NCBI GenBank assembly: GCA_027946365.1
Contig: JAPEUQ010000007.1
Coordinates: 806,001 to 870,000, forward strand
Reading direction: 5' to 3'
DNA from: Kalmusia sp. IMI 367209
Taxonomy: Eukaryota > Ascomycota > Dothideomycetes > Pleosporales > Didymosphaeriaceae
DNA: 64,000 nucleotides
Of this stretch, positions 15,732-27,796 are shown piece after piece (position 1 is the first letter of the stretch; each line of letters starts with the position of its first letter). Both the position numbers and the translations under genes were made by a program. Below the pieces are notes generated by a model. It was not told the origin of the DNA. It did not search any database and worked only from the letters and a program-made list of their open reading frames with translations.

Positions 15732-16189
15732 ATGGGTGTGCCATTCGAAGCCCTCCTCCCGTATGGGATCATGCTCGGCGTACGTCAATCGCCCAATTGG
15801 CGGCCACAGGCTCTGGCTAACGCCCGCAGATGTTCGCATTCAGCGCTGTGTCCGTCGGTAAGCTCAAGGAGATGCAGAACGGTGGAAAGAAAGGCAGGCG
15901 CGGCATGGATGCATGGGACAGAGTACGTAATAAGGCCATTGACCGTATAGAGACGATTGCTAATGAAGCTACAGCAAAGTATGACCACCCCACGATGATC
16001 TTATACCACATACTGAACCGATGCAGTGTTGGAGCGCGACCGCAGATTGACGGGCTTCATGCGAGGACAGACAGACAAGCCGGAGGCACCGCCGGGCTTC
16101 GAACTCAACAACCCATGGCGGGTACGTAGGAAAGACACCACCAAGCAGGCAGTACTGACAAGTTGTAGACGGAGCAAAGGTACCTCTAG
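15732..16189 (+). CDS. NDUFA1: Complex I subunit NDUFA1 (MWFE)
   Basis: Four small exons (15732-15779, 15830-15926, 16027-16121, 16169-16189) give 86 residues. It starts MGVPFEALLPYGIMLG, continues in a hydrophobic membrane helix (MFAFSAVSVG), then WDRVLLERDRRLTG and PPGFELNNPW, and ends TEQRYL. The ERDRR block and the size match the single-pass MWFE accessory subunit of mitochondrial NADH:ubiquinone oxidoreductase, needed for assembly of the membrane arm. The second intron has to use the downstream GT of a GTACGT tandem donor (C/GTAATA) to keep the conserved VLLERDRR in frame. It shares a spacer with the divergent acetyltransferase gene. Confidence 0.9.
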
Positions 16190-16414
16190 ACGATACACAC
16201 AAGCAAGCACACTGTTCAATAGTCAATGTACATTTTCCGAACCACTCTATTGCGTGACACCCAGCTTGTCTCAGTGCGACCATTCCTTGATTCAAATGGT
16301 CATGTACGGTTCTGAAGCAGGAGTCTAGAGACTCATGTTGGATCAAATTACCCCAAAATACACAGTACACATCACAAATAATGCCCTCAATCCATTTTCT
16401 AGAATCAGATGGTT

Positions 16415-17387
16415 TCATTTGATCTGCGAGACCATTCCTAATATACCGAATTTTTCCGCAACACTCAGCTTAATCCCGAAATGCTCTTCTATTGCCCCCA
16501 CCCTATCTGCCTCGCTACTAAACTTGATCTCCCGTTCCTTCCTTCCGTGCACCCTCCACTTCACGTCGTTACCCAGAATGATGCTCCCAATCAACTCTCC
16601 ATCCTCCCCCAGCAGTTTCTTCTCCATGAACACGATTTGCGTGAAGAATGTGCTTAGGCTTGTGCTGGTGCTCAGGTTCATAACGCGGTAGTCGGCTGGC
16701 AGGAACTCGAGCTCGGTGAAGCAGTACGTCAATTCAAAATCACTGTTCTCATCAATGCGGTGCTCATACACCCAGAGTCGCTGGTCAGGATCCGTGTTTT
16801 CTGCTATGTTCTTCCACTGCAGACGTGCCGAAGCCGGGGTAATGTGTGGTAGGATGGTGCCTGAACGTTCGAGCAGCATGGGTTTGATAGGTCCATTTGG
16901 CCCAAAGCCGACATCAACGTGGTACTTCTGTTCTCCGATTCTTACAATAACGATCATGTGACCCCTACCAAATGTTACCACTTCCTAATGAGACGATCAC
17001 AGCAGCTTACCATCCAGACAAGGAGCCATCGTTAAACACGCGGGCACCGGCAGAATAGCTGCTGAAGCCCAATGAGTAGAGCAACGTTGCGAATAGGCCG
17101 GTGTTCTCCATGCAGTACCCGCCCCTTCCATTGTTATCTGCAATGATCTTCCTGAACACCTCGTCCGGGTGGATCGATATCCGGTGATGAATCGAGTAGT
17201 GCAGAGACAGGTTCTCGAAGGGTATTTCCACTAGGTGATGTTTTTGCAAAAGTGCCAGGTAGGACAGCGCATCCTCAGGGCTCAAGCCTGTCACATCATA
17301 CTTGCGCTGTTGCTCGGGCAGCTTGAGGCGGTCGAAGTATTTTGCAATCTGCTCCGGCGTGTACACGGGGCGTTGTGGAGATGACAT
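16415..17387 (-). CDS. Arylamine N-acetyltransferase (NAT)
   Basis: Two exons (17387-17011 and 16964-16415, with a 46-base intron) give 308 residues. The cysteine-protease-like catalytic triad is intact: Cys92 in GRGGYCMENTG, His128 in GWGHMIVIV and Asp143 in HVDVGFG. The intron sits just before the GWGHM motif; an earlier TTAG acceptor would break the frame, so the later GTAG is used. NATs move acyl groups from acetyl- or malonyl-CoA to aromatic amines. In filamentous fungi they detoxify anilines such as benzoxazolinone-derived aminophenols or dichloroaniline. Which acyl-CoA this one uses cannot be told from sequence. It converges with NDUFA1, with 225 bases between stop codons. Confidence 0.93.
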
Positions 17388-17997
17388 GAGGAAATGATGT
17401 TCAGGGACCCGGTGAGACGAAAGTAGGATTAGGGCAAAGGGCAGCCGTCACAATGCAGCATGTGTCAAGATTTCGCAATGAGCAAACGAGCTGAAATAGA
17501 GACGGAGACGGAGATGCCACACCGTCTCTGTATTTGCTCGTTTCGGAGACAACGTCGGAAGCCAACAACACCCACGCTGGAGGCGCGGCAACAGTTTCTG
17601 TCGCGAGCAGCCTAAGATGAGGAGCAGCGGAGTAGTGACGATGCGGCTGACGCCGTCCGAAAGCGTGTAGGCGCTTAGAGGATGATCCCTCTCGTCCCGC
17701 GGGAGAGCCCCTGACAGCTTGACAAGCGACAACCCGTTGCAGTGAGGCCGACGCAAGCATCGTCCAGCGGCGCGCTTGCTAGGCGCGAATTGCAATCTCA
17801 ATCTCCACTGTGCGCATTCTCCTGACCAGTCCGAACCTCTTGCTCCGCCATGCGCGCCCCGTGAAAAGCTGGCCCTCGCCTGCAGGACCGCCTACATCTT
17901 ACTCCTGCGCATCCTTCCCGCCGCCGACCCTTTCACTGCGCAGCCCCACAGGCTCGCTCACCATTTCCCCCAGCGCCGTGCCTTGGGCGCTGACACC
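17388..17997. promoter_or_regulatory. Divergent promoter between NAT and the UDS1-domain gene
   Basis: A 610-base spacer between opposed start codons. The open frame of the plus-strand gene continues upstream to 17776 but only with a TTG start; its peptide is Pro/Ala/Cys-rich and unlike the gene, so I treat it as 5' leader. Confidence 0.55.
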
Positions 17998-20867
17998 ATG
18001 GCGAACGATGGGCTACGCACGCAGTACCCCTACGGCGGATTGAGCCCTCGCCCGCTCTACGACTTTCCATCACCGACGTCCAATTATGCCTCTGGCGTCC
18101 CCGCGACCTCGCCGAGTTTCTTCCCCATGGCCTACAACATCAGCCCGCGCTTTGGCGGTAGTGCCTTCATTCCGCCCGCCGATGTCTTTGGGGATGCCCG
18201 CAACGGCTCGACGCAGGACAATGCTCCCTACACCCCGCGCGCCTTGAAAGACCGGGGCTCCGAGGCCCTCAGCAGGGACCCCGTCGCAATGCACCTGTTG
18301 GTGGAGACGGCCATGATCGACAGCCAGAACTTTGATATCTTGTCTGTAGAAGAGGTCGAGGCACTGAAGCAGGAACAGAAGGGTCTAGACGGTAAACTCG
18401 GTACCACGAGGAGGCGCCTAGAGTCCGAGACCAAGATCCGCGATGCCGCGCGGTCGCTCACGCGTCTCAAACCTCGCGACGGAAAAGGACATCAGAGAGG
18501 ACTCAGCAGTAGGAGTGGTCCACTGGTCAAGGACACTTCGGCCAGGTCGCAAGAGGAGTTCGAAGCAAGCAACAAGAAGGTGGAGGAACTGACGCGCGAG
18601 CTCTTGGAGATTGAGTCTCGAATGCGCCTGATTGACATGCAACTACTGATGCACACCTCCGCCGTATTACAGCTGACCCACAATGGTCCGAGAAAGCGGA
18701 AGCAGAACGCCGAGTTGAGCAATGGTGGAGACAGAAGACCAGATAGTCCCGCGAGCATCTATACGTATGAGAACGAGCGGGGAATTGGAGCCCGAGAAGA
18801 CGGTTTTGACGAGCGGAGCTTGTATCGGTCACCAGAGAACCTCGATAGCCTCATGAACGCGCTACAGAACGGTACACACCACCACTCTCACTCAATAGAC
18901 CAGCAGAACCAGTCTCTGGTTTCCATGAGCAAGCGTCTCGAGGAACTTAACGGTCGGCTTAGAGGACTCATTGTGCAGGCGAACCCAGAGCGGAATGAGA
19001 AGTATTCTCTCCCTCCACAAGCACCTGGAAGCACAACGGACGCTTCATCGCTCGACCGACAACTAGACTTCTTAGATCAGGGCCTTCGCGATATTAGCAC
19101 CGAGCAGGCTACGCAAGGAAAGTCAATGGGCTCACTAACAGCGGTTGAAGAGCGGCTGGAAGGGATCAACAACCAACTATATGCCATGCTTAATGCATCG
19201 GACGACAATGTGCCCCCACCTCCTTCACTCACAGGCAGTGGTTTCCAAACGCAATTGGATTACATGGAAGACTCCTTCTACAGCATCGAGCGGCTACAGT
19301 ATGCCCTCAACGACCAACTGGACGATCTGCGCACAGAAGCGGCCGGCAAGGATGGCGTGGAGAAGTACGAAACTACGTTGATGGGACTCTGGCAAATCAT
19401 ACATACCGGTGAAGAAGAAGCAAGGGCCCGAAAACGTGAACGCCGGCGATTGCTTGCGGAGGATCCGGACAACGAGGAAGAGCTGTCTCCTGATGAAAGC
19501 GACGTAGGTGAGGAGCCATTCTCCCTCCCGGCATTCTCTTCGAAAGTTCAAACGCTTTTCCGTCGTGCAATGTCGCTCAAAGACAAGCAATCCATCTTGG
19601 TCCGCCAGATCAAGCAACAGCGCGAGCTCAACAGCAAGTCAGATGCTCAACGAGAAGAGCAGGTCAACGATCTCAAAGAACAAATACTTAGTGCGCGCTC
19701 AGAGAAAATGTCTATGGAAGCTGAGCTCGACCGAGCCATGGACCAATTACAGCTGTTCGATACACAGAAGGAACAGAAAACACAGGATGAATCTCAAGCG
19801 CTACATGATGTGCAAGAGCGGAACATTGGGTTGGAAAGCCAGATTCGTGAGATTCAGGAGCGAAGCACGGCATTTGAGGCCCAAATACGCGAGGCAGAGG
19901 AACGGAGTCTTGGCTACGAAGCTCAGATACGTAACGCACAGGAGCGCGCGTTTACCCTCGAAGCACAGCTCAAAGAAGCACAAGATGAAGCGCGTGTTGA
20001 GGCTGCTACAATTCAAGCCGAGCTCGCACAATCCACTGCAAAAATTGACGAGGCATCAACTGCTCTTCGTGCTGCCACTGTCGAGAAAGAAGCTGCAGAA
20101 AGCCGAGCTACAGAAGCTGCGTCCACTCTCTCGGCAAAGGAAAATGAGCTGCGCAACCTCGAAGGCGAAGTCGTGCGCCTCACTACCGAACTCACCTTTG
20201 CTAAAGCCGAGCTCGACGGCGCATACGGCACGCGCGCAGAACGAGCCGCAGAATCCGGCGCTACCACCAAAAAGGAGCTTGACGAGCTCGCCAGCAAGAA
20301 TGTCTCCCTCTTTGCCGAGATTACCGCCCTTCAGAAGGTCTCGGAAGCAGCTTCTCAGTCTGAACAAGAAGCCCGCGACAGCGAGCGCAATCTCAAGGCC
20401 GAACTCGCGGGTATGGCAACAGAGTACGAAGAGCTCACGCGCGACGCAATTCAGAATGAGAAGGATCGCGATGCGCTCGAGGCTTCAATCGATAAGCTAC
20501 GTGACGAGAAGGAGGCGTTGGAGCTTGAGCTAAGCGATGAGAGGGTCAAGTGGTTGGGCATCAGGAGTCCCAGTGTGGCTGCTGGGGCAACTGGTGCGGG
20601 GGCGCCGGATATGGGGGCTACGAGTATTAGGATGTTGAGGGAGGATTTCAGGAAAATGATGAGGGATCGGACGGCTGAAGCGTTGCGGGCTCTGAGGGTA
20701 AGATTGTCTATATTCATTTGAGAATGATGAGGCAATGTGCTAACGTTGAACAGTCCGAACAAGAAGAACGCCGCAAATTGGAGGCCCAGGTCCGACAGCT
20801 GCGTAAGGATGCGTTACCACCCAAATCTAACCTCTCTCGATCGATGACGCCTGCTACTTCCGGATAG
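17998..20867 (+). CDS. UDS1-domain (up-regulated during septation) coiled-coil protein
   Basis: The start is ATG 17998, with a good CACC context. One intron (20698-20753) precedes the last 37 codons, giving 937 residues. After a disordered Pro/Ser/Tyr-rich leader comes the UDS1 domain near residues 90-165: RDPVAMHLLVETAMIDS, FDILSVEEVEALKQEQ, RRRLESETKIRDAARSL. The rest is mostly coiled coil, including four exact-length 14-residue units with an EAQI core at 19816-19983. Proteins with this domain are linked to septation-stage expression in fission yeast; the filamentous relatives are often labelled involucrin-repeat proteins and their molecular role is poorly defined. The layout suggests a long rod that could scaffold at the septum or cortex, which is inference. 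The divergent neighbour is NAT. Confidence 0.85.
19816..19983 (+). repeat. Four 42-base units coding a 14-residue coiled-coil repeat
   Basis: Within the UDS1-domain gene, four consecutive blocks of exactly 14 codons align: ERNIGLESQIREIQ, ERSTAFEAQIREAE, ERSLGYEAQIRNAQ, ERAFTLEAQLKEAQ. Two heptads per unit give a register-perfect coiled-coil expansion. DNA identity between units is moderate, so the duplication is old. Confidence 0.9.
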
Positions 20868-21227
20868 ATAAAACGACGCGTGACGACACTGCATTTCTAT
20901 ATGGAGTTTTGGTGGCATCTATTGCCTCATCTTTCTATTCGACTTCGACCTGCTGTACTGTATAATACCCCCTGCCTTTCCATTGCGCCGGAGTTGAGTG
21001 TCATGTTTGGGACTTGCCATTTGTTATGTACTTGAAAGCATTACGAACATTGAGGGTCGGAATCATTCGCACATGGATGCATGTGTGTATTCAGAAGTAT
21101 TGATACCAGCGGTGTATACGACAACTGGTAATTTCGTGGTAGATATCTTAATGTATGTATGTAAGATAAAAGAAAACGCAAATGTTCCTACTACTCCACC
21201 CCTCGTTCCTAGTTCAACGCGCGCAAA
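20868..21227. other. Convergent 3' flank
   Basis: A 360-base spacer between the stops of the UDS1-domain gene and the alpha-galactosidase gene. I see only 3' untranslated-type AT-richer sequence and no gene. Confidence 0.6.
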
Positions 21228-23120
21228 TTAGTTGTCAAGCTTCACTCCCCCAGGCAATGCAACAACCTGGCTGTCCAACGCTCTTCCGCATTTCTTCACA
21301 CTTACAGCTCCACGTTTGCCTTCCGTCAAACAAAGCTTTTGAGCCTTGTTCACCAAATTCCCGCTAACGCCGTAGCTCCACTGCTGCTCTTTCGCTTTCA
21401 CATCACACCTCTCAAGAGTCACGTCGCCCTCATCCACTGTCAAGCACTTCCTGCTATCCGCAAGCGAGCTAACCAGTCCTTGAGAAGATACCTGCCACAC
21501 TTGCTCGTCATCACCATTGCATGCCACATATTTGATGTTCGAAGAGCTGCCTTGAGATGAAGAAACACCGAGACAATTCAACGAGAATGTATTGAAGACC
21601 TGGCCCGTAGGCGTCACGGCGATCTTCTTAGATGACGAGGCAGAAAGGCGGTAAATAGCCGTTTGATGTTTGGACAACTTGACGCGGATCTCATTGCTCA
21701 CGGTGCTCGTTTTGCCCGTCCAGAGATCTTTCGCTTTGTAGGATTGTCCGGGGTCGATACCCAGGCGCTCGATGGGCACGGCAGCCGTATGGGTCCTATT
21801 GTCGTGGTTGAGAATGGTCACGAGGCGATCGCCGTTGGCGAGACTCTTGGTCAAAACATCGATGGCGTCGTTTTCGTTCTGCGATACGAGGGTCGCCTGC
21901 TCGCATAGTGCGTCCTGGTCCACGGCAATGATGTCCTTGTTCGTGAGATAGCTGATTTCGTCTTTTGTGAGGTCTGGGATCCAGGCGCTCAGTATGAGCG
22001 GCGCGGAGAAGGAGCTCCACAGCGCAAAATGAGTCTTCTTCTCGTCCAGACTCAGGTCAGGCCAGTCCACGATTAGGAAATCCGGGTCGTTGAAGAACCC
22101 GCAAGACTGGTAGCGCGCCAAGCGCACCTCCATGATGTAGTTGTTCATCATGGACTCCCAGTGGCCGCCGGGCTCGAAGGTATTGGTGGGGTTATTGCCG
22201 TAGACTTTGATGTCATCGGAGTGTCGCGCGAGTTCGCCTGTTGAGCGGATGTACTCCATGGTGCGGTACCAATCCGTGTTGTTCTGGTCGAGGTGGAAGT
22301 TTGGGCTGAAGTATGCGGGCGCGGACTGGCTGAAGATCAACGGCTTTTCTAGTTTCGTTGTGAGGATCTCGTGCCAAAGTTTGTACCGGTACTCGAATTC
22401 TTCGTAATAAGTACGGTTATGCTGGAGATCCATGTGGCAGCCGTCAATCTTGACGTAGTCGATGCCCCACCGCTCGAAAGTTTGAGCGTCGATGAGCTCG
22501 TGGTCTTGAGACCCGGGGTACCACCCGCAGGTCATGTTGCCAGCGTTGGTGTAAATGCCGAAGTTAAAGCCACGCTGGTGGAGATAGTCCCCTAGCCAGG
22601 GCATGCCGTGGGGAAAGAGGGTGGTGTTCCATTCAAGCTCGCCTTTTGTATTGCGGCCGGTTTGGACGTGCCAGCAGTCGTCAAGATTGATATTGTTGTC
22701 TAAACGGGAATAGAGTTAGTGTTGTTTTTATGAGGTAGTCGATGTTTATTGTATCTCAGCTACAGTTCATAGACAAAGGGTTTGGAAAAAATTTTTCTGT
22801 CGTTGAATGTATCCTAGCTAATCTCAACAACACATTAATGTGAGTTCAAGATTCGGTCCTAATTCTGTAGTCACACACTTCCGGCAGTTGTTTTGAGATA
22901 CCCACTGTGTATCGAGATATTACTTACAGCCAGCGGCGAGGAGGCCCTTTTCGACCATGGCATCTGCGGTCTGCGTGAAAAGAGTCTCGTTGAGGTTGCA
23001 CATGAAGCGAGCCCAGTTGTTGAAACCCATTGGTGGTCGAGGCGATATCTTGGGATCTTGAACGGAGGCCGAGGCTGTTGATGCCAACGCGGCGAAGAAA
23101 AGGGATGCTAATTGAGCCAT
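21228..23120 (-). CDS. Secreted alpha-galactosidase, GH27 with C-terminal ricin-type lectin domain
   Basis: Two exons (23120-22928 and 22699-21228) give 554 residues. A signal peptide ([16 protein letters not shown]) is followed by the GH27 barrel: [21 protein letters not shown], nucleophile Asp150 in [10 protein letters not shown] and the acid/base region NDPDFL near residue 270. After the Greek-key domain (to about residue 430) the tail carries beta-trefoil features such as [11 protein letters not shown] and CLTVDEG, consistent with a ricin B-type (CBM13-like) module. It would release terminal alpha-1,6-galactose from galactomannan or raffinose-type sugars outside the cell, with the lectin domain helping substrate binding. 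The 228-base intron is longer than most in the window. Confidence 0.93.
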
Positions 23121-24098
23121 TGTTCTAGAATTAAAAGAAAACAATGCTTCGGTGACCGTGGGTGTGTACCCAATGTGATTTGAGACGAGCTTGATGATCT
23201 CCAGACCTTGGAGTCGAATCGCCAAATAGAGGACCCAGCTACAGAGAAAAGCACACGATAGCACAACTACCACAAAAAGTGGACCTCGCCCTGTACCTAA
23301 ATATTCCATGCCCTCCATCGTCACCATGCTTCTATGCAGCAGCGATCCTCCCCGCACAGCGACTATCAACAAAAGCTGACTTTAGCCGATGCAGCTAGTC
23401 CAAACAATTGGACGCTATGTCAAAGTGTCGAGGAGCTGCTCAGGGTCCGTTGCAACTTCGCGTCCTACGATGCACGACGACTGTAACCGCAATATGGAGA
23501 ATCGTACTCTTGTGAACCGAGAGATGCGCCTGCAGGGTTGAGAACCGGGTACAATCGATATTAATGGCCATGTGCATACGTGTTCTGCTCGCGTTCCCGG
23601 GGAGCATGCATAACCGATCGTACACAATAATCGCAAGACGATTGGAGGTGATGGTAGCACTGAGATGTCTTGAGTTCCACCAGAGGAATTGCGCCCAGGA
23701 TGAAGACGAGATGTGAACTTATGAAGTCTTCATAATGGCGTGCTAACTGCTGCGATTATGCCGGCTTCGAGAAATGCTTAGTTGATTCTTCACAAAGTAG
23801 CAGTAAATTCAACATGGATACTAGGCATGTAATGAAGAAAAGAATGTTCATGTGTAAATACATTCTCGAGAGCTGCTTGAGGGCCAGAAATATCGATTGC
23901 TTAGTCATTCTTGGACACGTGCGGCCCGTGTGGCGTGAAGCCGATGGCGCTTGCCCCGCTGTGCCTGCAGATCAATACCCCACTCACCTTTCGAGTCACA
24001 AAGGCTCTTTCACGTCATAAGTTTCTTACACTACCAAGAACATCAACCAAGCACGCCTTCACCCATTCTCCACATCTTCTCGAACATCAGATCACGGC
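23121..24098. promoter_or_regulatory. Divergent upstream region of alpha-galactosidase and the CCDC124-like gene
   Basis: A 978-base spacer between opposed start codons; both promoters must lie here. Short frames on both strands have no recognisable domain. Confidence 0.55.
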
Positions 24099-24787
24099 AT
24101 GCCTCCCAAGAAAGGTGGAGAGAACTCGAAGAAGGCCCAGGGCCAGGCTCGTAAGGCAGAAGCAGCGGCAGGCAAGCAGGCCCAGAAAGAGCGCGAGTTA
24201 GAAGCACAAGAGGCCAAGAAGTGGGATCAGGGGTCCAAGTCAAATTCGAAAGCGTATGTGTTCGTACCGCATTTACGATTGTGAAGCTGACTGTGGATAG
24301 TGAGGTCGCCGCCGCTAAGAAGGAAGAAGCCGCCCGAAAGAAGGCAGAGAAGGACGCATTGCTAAAGGAAGAAGAGGCCTCGCTACCCTCGAAGCCGAAG
24401 GGTGCTGGCGCCAAAAAGGCCGAGAAGAGGACAGGACGCGGGATCGACTCCGCTTTGGGTTCGCTCAATGCGACGGGTATCGACAACGCCCTCGATGCGC
24501 TCAGTCTTACCGCCAAAGACAACGATAAAATCGACCGACACCCCGAAAGGAGGTTCAAGGCCGCCTATGCGGCATTTGAGGAGCGGAGGCTGGACGAGAT
24601 GAAGGACGACAAGGGCCTGAGGCGCCAGCAGAAGATTGATCAGATCCGTAAGGAGTTTGAAAAGCACCCGGAGAACCCGTTCAACCAGGTGTCGGCTACA
24701 TACAACATGTCGAAGGAGGAGATTGCAGAGCTAAAGGAGAGCGAAAGGGTCAAGAAGGAGACGAGACTGGGCGGCCCGTCGAATTGA
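24099..24787 (+). CDS. CCDC124/Oxs1-like ribosome-associated coiled-coil protein
   Basis: Two exons (24099-24253 and 24301-24787) give 213 residues. The N-terminus MPPKKGGENSKKAQ and the Lys/Glu/Ala-rich helix that follows match the part of CCDC124 and yeast Lso2 that binds idle 80S ribosomes. The C-terminal half carries the family core (DUF1014, an HMG-box-like helical unit): RHPERRFKAAYAAFEERR, then FEKHPENPFNQVSATYN. In fission yeast the relative Oxs1 assists oxidative-stress transcription with Pap1; in animals CCDC124 works in ribosome recovery and cytokinesis. Which role dominates here is unknown, but family membership is clear. A Ser/Leu/Asp linker (SALGSLNATGIDNALDALS) separates the two parts. 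Confidence 0.88.
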
Positions 24788-25937
24788 AAGATGTTATGAC
24801 TTTGTTTCTGGGCTTAGCGACACGCTTGGTGTTTACGGATAGAATCAACGGATAGACGCGTGACGCGTGACGGGCAAGGGCTCTGATTGGGAGCCCGACT
24901 GCCAGGGTCGCTCAATGTAGCACACTGGAATGAAACTACACTTTGGTATCTGGTGAAGTCCGCATGTTGCACAAAAGAGGCAGTGCACGTGTTTTCGTAA
25001 GGCTGGAATTCCGAAAAGGTCGAGCGTGAGCACGACTCCGACGCTGTCTCACAGGGCACTGCAGCACAGCGCTCAGGGGAAGGTAAAGAGATGCGTTTTT
25101 CCATGGAGAGGATACTACCTACAACGTCTGTGTCGCGAACTGCGATCATCCCCAGGTCCGCGTTGATGTTCAACGAAATAGCACGTCGCTTGTTCGAGCT
25201 GCAGTTCTCCTTGGGTCAGTGTTTGCCAGACCTTGCCTTCTCCACCTTCGTCTTTCATGCGGTGGCTGTGCTCGCGGGTCAATCTCGCGTAACCCCCAAA
25301 CTACGAAGCTGGCCGCTCCAAGGTCCGAATTATGTCAGGCCGCCTCCGCTCATCATGCCTCAGTCCGGTGCCTGGCGCCGGGCAGGCGCTGCAGTTCTAG
25401 AAACAGCGCAAACATTGGGATGTGCTGGCGGCTCCACAGCAGCGCGCAGGTCGTCTATGGCGAAACGAAACCAAAGGCGAAGGTGCAGAGGCGTCCCCAG
25501 ACGTGATTTGCGGAGCGCAGCGCCAAAGAGTCGGCGGCGCCCATGCCGTGCGCTCCCGCAGAGATTGGGGAAGGCTCTCGTCGAAGTGAAGGACTCCGGC
25601 GGACAATTGGCGAGGCTTATGTGCAGGGCCGCTGCCTGAAACGGCCATGGCACTTGCCTGATTGGCCGGCCATCAATCTATTTTGCTGTTTCGAAACTGC
25701 GCTTGCCCGATCAGGCAGTCGTCGACAGGGGCAGCCGCGCGCAAGATCCACCCCGGGCCAGTGAATGCTCGGACCCGCTGACGGGGCACCTGCTGCTGCT
25801 ACCTTTAATTGATTGTGCCCTCCGCATTCACTCTCGTGGCCGCTTGCTTCTTCACCGACTGCCTTCTTTTGCTTCTTCGGAGCTCCACATTCTTTACTTG
25901 GGTTTCTCTGCGTTTCTTTCCTTTCTAGATATCAACC
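24788..25937. other. Intergenic: upstream region of the GH76 gene
   Basis: No supported gene in 1150 bases. The last 100 bases before the GH76 ATG are pyrimidine-rich, as is usual for leaders of highly expressed fungal genes. A 182-residue plus-strand frame at 25091 has no domain and is crossed by equally long frames on the other strand. Confidence 0.6.
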
Positions 25938-27796
25938 ATGAGGTCTTTTTCTAGCATCGGAGCTGTGCTCCTTCCTTTGACTGCTGCTGTGGGCGCCGTC
26001 GAGCTCAAGATCAACGACGAGGCCTCGCTCAAGGCTGCCATCTCACAGTATGCAAATGGCTTGATGTCATACTACAAGGCCAATGCCTCGGGCCTCCCGG
26101 CAGAAGAGGTTGGCTACATTCCAAAACCACACTACTGGTGGGAGTCTGGCGCACTTTGGGGCGGCATGGTCGAGTACACCAACATCGTTGGTGACGAGTC
26201 CTATGTAAAGACAATTCAGCAGGGTCTGACTGCCAACTACGGCCCGGACCTGAACTTCATTCTGGACTATAAGAAGGACCAAACGGTATGGACTCTTTTG
26301 TACATTCCCCAGTATTTCAAACTGACCGCAACTAGGGCAATGATGACCAGGCTTTTTGGTGTCTTGCGACCATGTCGGCCGCCGAATATGGATTTCCGGA
26401 GCCAGAGGACGCGCCAGCGACCTACCTCGAAGTGAGCAAGAACTGCTTCAACAACATTGTGTCTCGCTGGGACGAAACTTCCTGCGGTGGTGGCTTGAAG
26501 TGGCAGATCTACCCGGAGAACGACTACGGGTACAACTACAAGAACTCCATCAGCAACGGCGCCGCTTTTGCCCTTGGTGCCCGCCTTGCTCATTTCACCG
26601 GTAACCAGACATACGCGGACTGGGCCGAGAAGATCTACGACTGGGAGAAGAAGGTGGGCCTCATTGGTGACAACTTCGAGGTCTTTGATGGAACCGATGA
26701 CAAGTCCAACTGCAAGGAGGTTGCCGACAAGACCGAGTGGACCTACAACAACGCCATGATGATCCACGGCTCTGCTTTCATGGCGGCTTCCACCAAGGAC
26801 GACAAGTGGACCCAGCGTGTGGAGGGCTTCCTCGGCCGTGCCGCCATCTTCTTCAACAACCCCAAGCAGGTCAAGGATGTCATGTTCGAGGTTTGCGAGA
26901 ACAGCGTTGGCGGCAAGAACTGCAACTTGGATCAGCAGTCGTTCAAGGCCTATCTCGGACGCTGGTTGGCAAAGACCGCTCTGCTCGTACCTTCGACCAA
27001 GGACCAGATCAACACCTATCTTAGCAAGTCTGCAGAGGCGGCGGCCAAGTCCTGCACTGGCGAGAACGGCGCATGCGGTTCCAGGTGGTATACCGAATTC
27101 GACAACGAGACCGGTGTCGGCCAGCAGCTGTCCGCTATGGAAGTCACCCAGGGTCTCCTCATGATGAAGCAAGGCACCATGCCGAGCACGGGTGGAGAAT
27201 CATCGGAGCCTGAGCCATCTTCGAAGCCCTCCTCTTCCGCCACTCCCAAAGCCAGCTCTACCGCTGAATCGAGTGCTTCAAGTGCCGCTGCTGAGTCGAC
27301 AGCCGCTCCGGAGTCTAGCGAGACTCCCGACTCGACCAGCGACGCTTCTACTGGCTACCCAACGGGAGCTCCTGCTATCAACTCAACATCGACTTCCAGC
27401 TCGGAAGACTCGGGGAGCGTTCCGACCGACATTCCTCAGCTGACTTACTCCGCTGGCGAGTATGTTCCTATTGAGACGAGCGCGCCAACGGGCAAGCCGG
27501 GTGGCCAATTCGGCGAGGTCAAGAACTCGACCGCACCGGCGTGCACCTGCACTGGGCGAAAGACGACCACAGTGTACGTCAACCCTCCCACATCCGAGCC
27601 TGCGCCGCCGGCTCCTCCCGCCTCAGAGCCCACCACGCCCCCAGCGACTCCGACCGGTGCTCTCCCTCCTTCACCGCCGCCTCCGGCCAACAGCACCGGT
27701 GCTGAAATCTTCCCCGGTGCTGCGTCCAACGTCAAGTTGGGTGGAACCACCGTCTTCGCTGCGGCTGCCCTTGCGGCCGTGGTTGCTCTCTTGTAG
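25938..27796 (+). CDS. GPI-anchored GH76 mannan endo-1,6-alpha-mannosidase (Dcw1/Dfg5 family)
   Basis: Two exons (25938-26285 and 26336-27796) give 602 residues. A signal peptide (SIGAVLLPLTAAVGAVE) leads into the (alpha/alpha)6 barrel of GH76, with the catalytic aspartate pair in GNDDQAFW (Asp119/120), WWESGALWGGMVEY before it and the later YNNAMMIHGSAFMA motif. From about residue 420 a Ser/Thr/Pro-rich stalk, expected to be O-mannosylated, ends in a hydrophobic GPI signal (GGTTVFAAAALAAVVALL). Dcw1/Dfg5 enzymes are thought to cut the GPI glycan of wall proteins and transfer them to beta-glucan, so this one acts at the plasma membrane or wall in hyphal wall assembly. A 301-residue antisense frame is a codon-bias shadow. 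Confidence 0.94.

Noticed and set aside
17776..17997. N-terminal extension of the UDS1-domain gene to an upstream start
   Set aside because: The upstream start is TTG, the peptide is Pro/Ala/Cys-rich and unlike the protein, and a well-placed ATG with CACC context exists at 17998.
26267..27172. 301-residue minus-strand frame
   Set aside because: Antisense to the GH76 catalytic domain and without any domain of its own.
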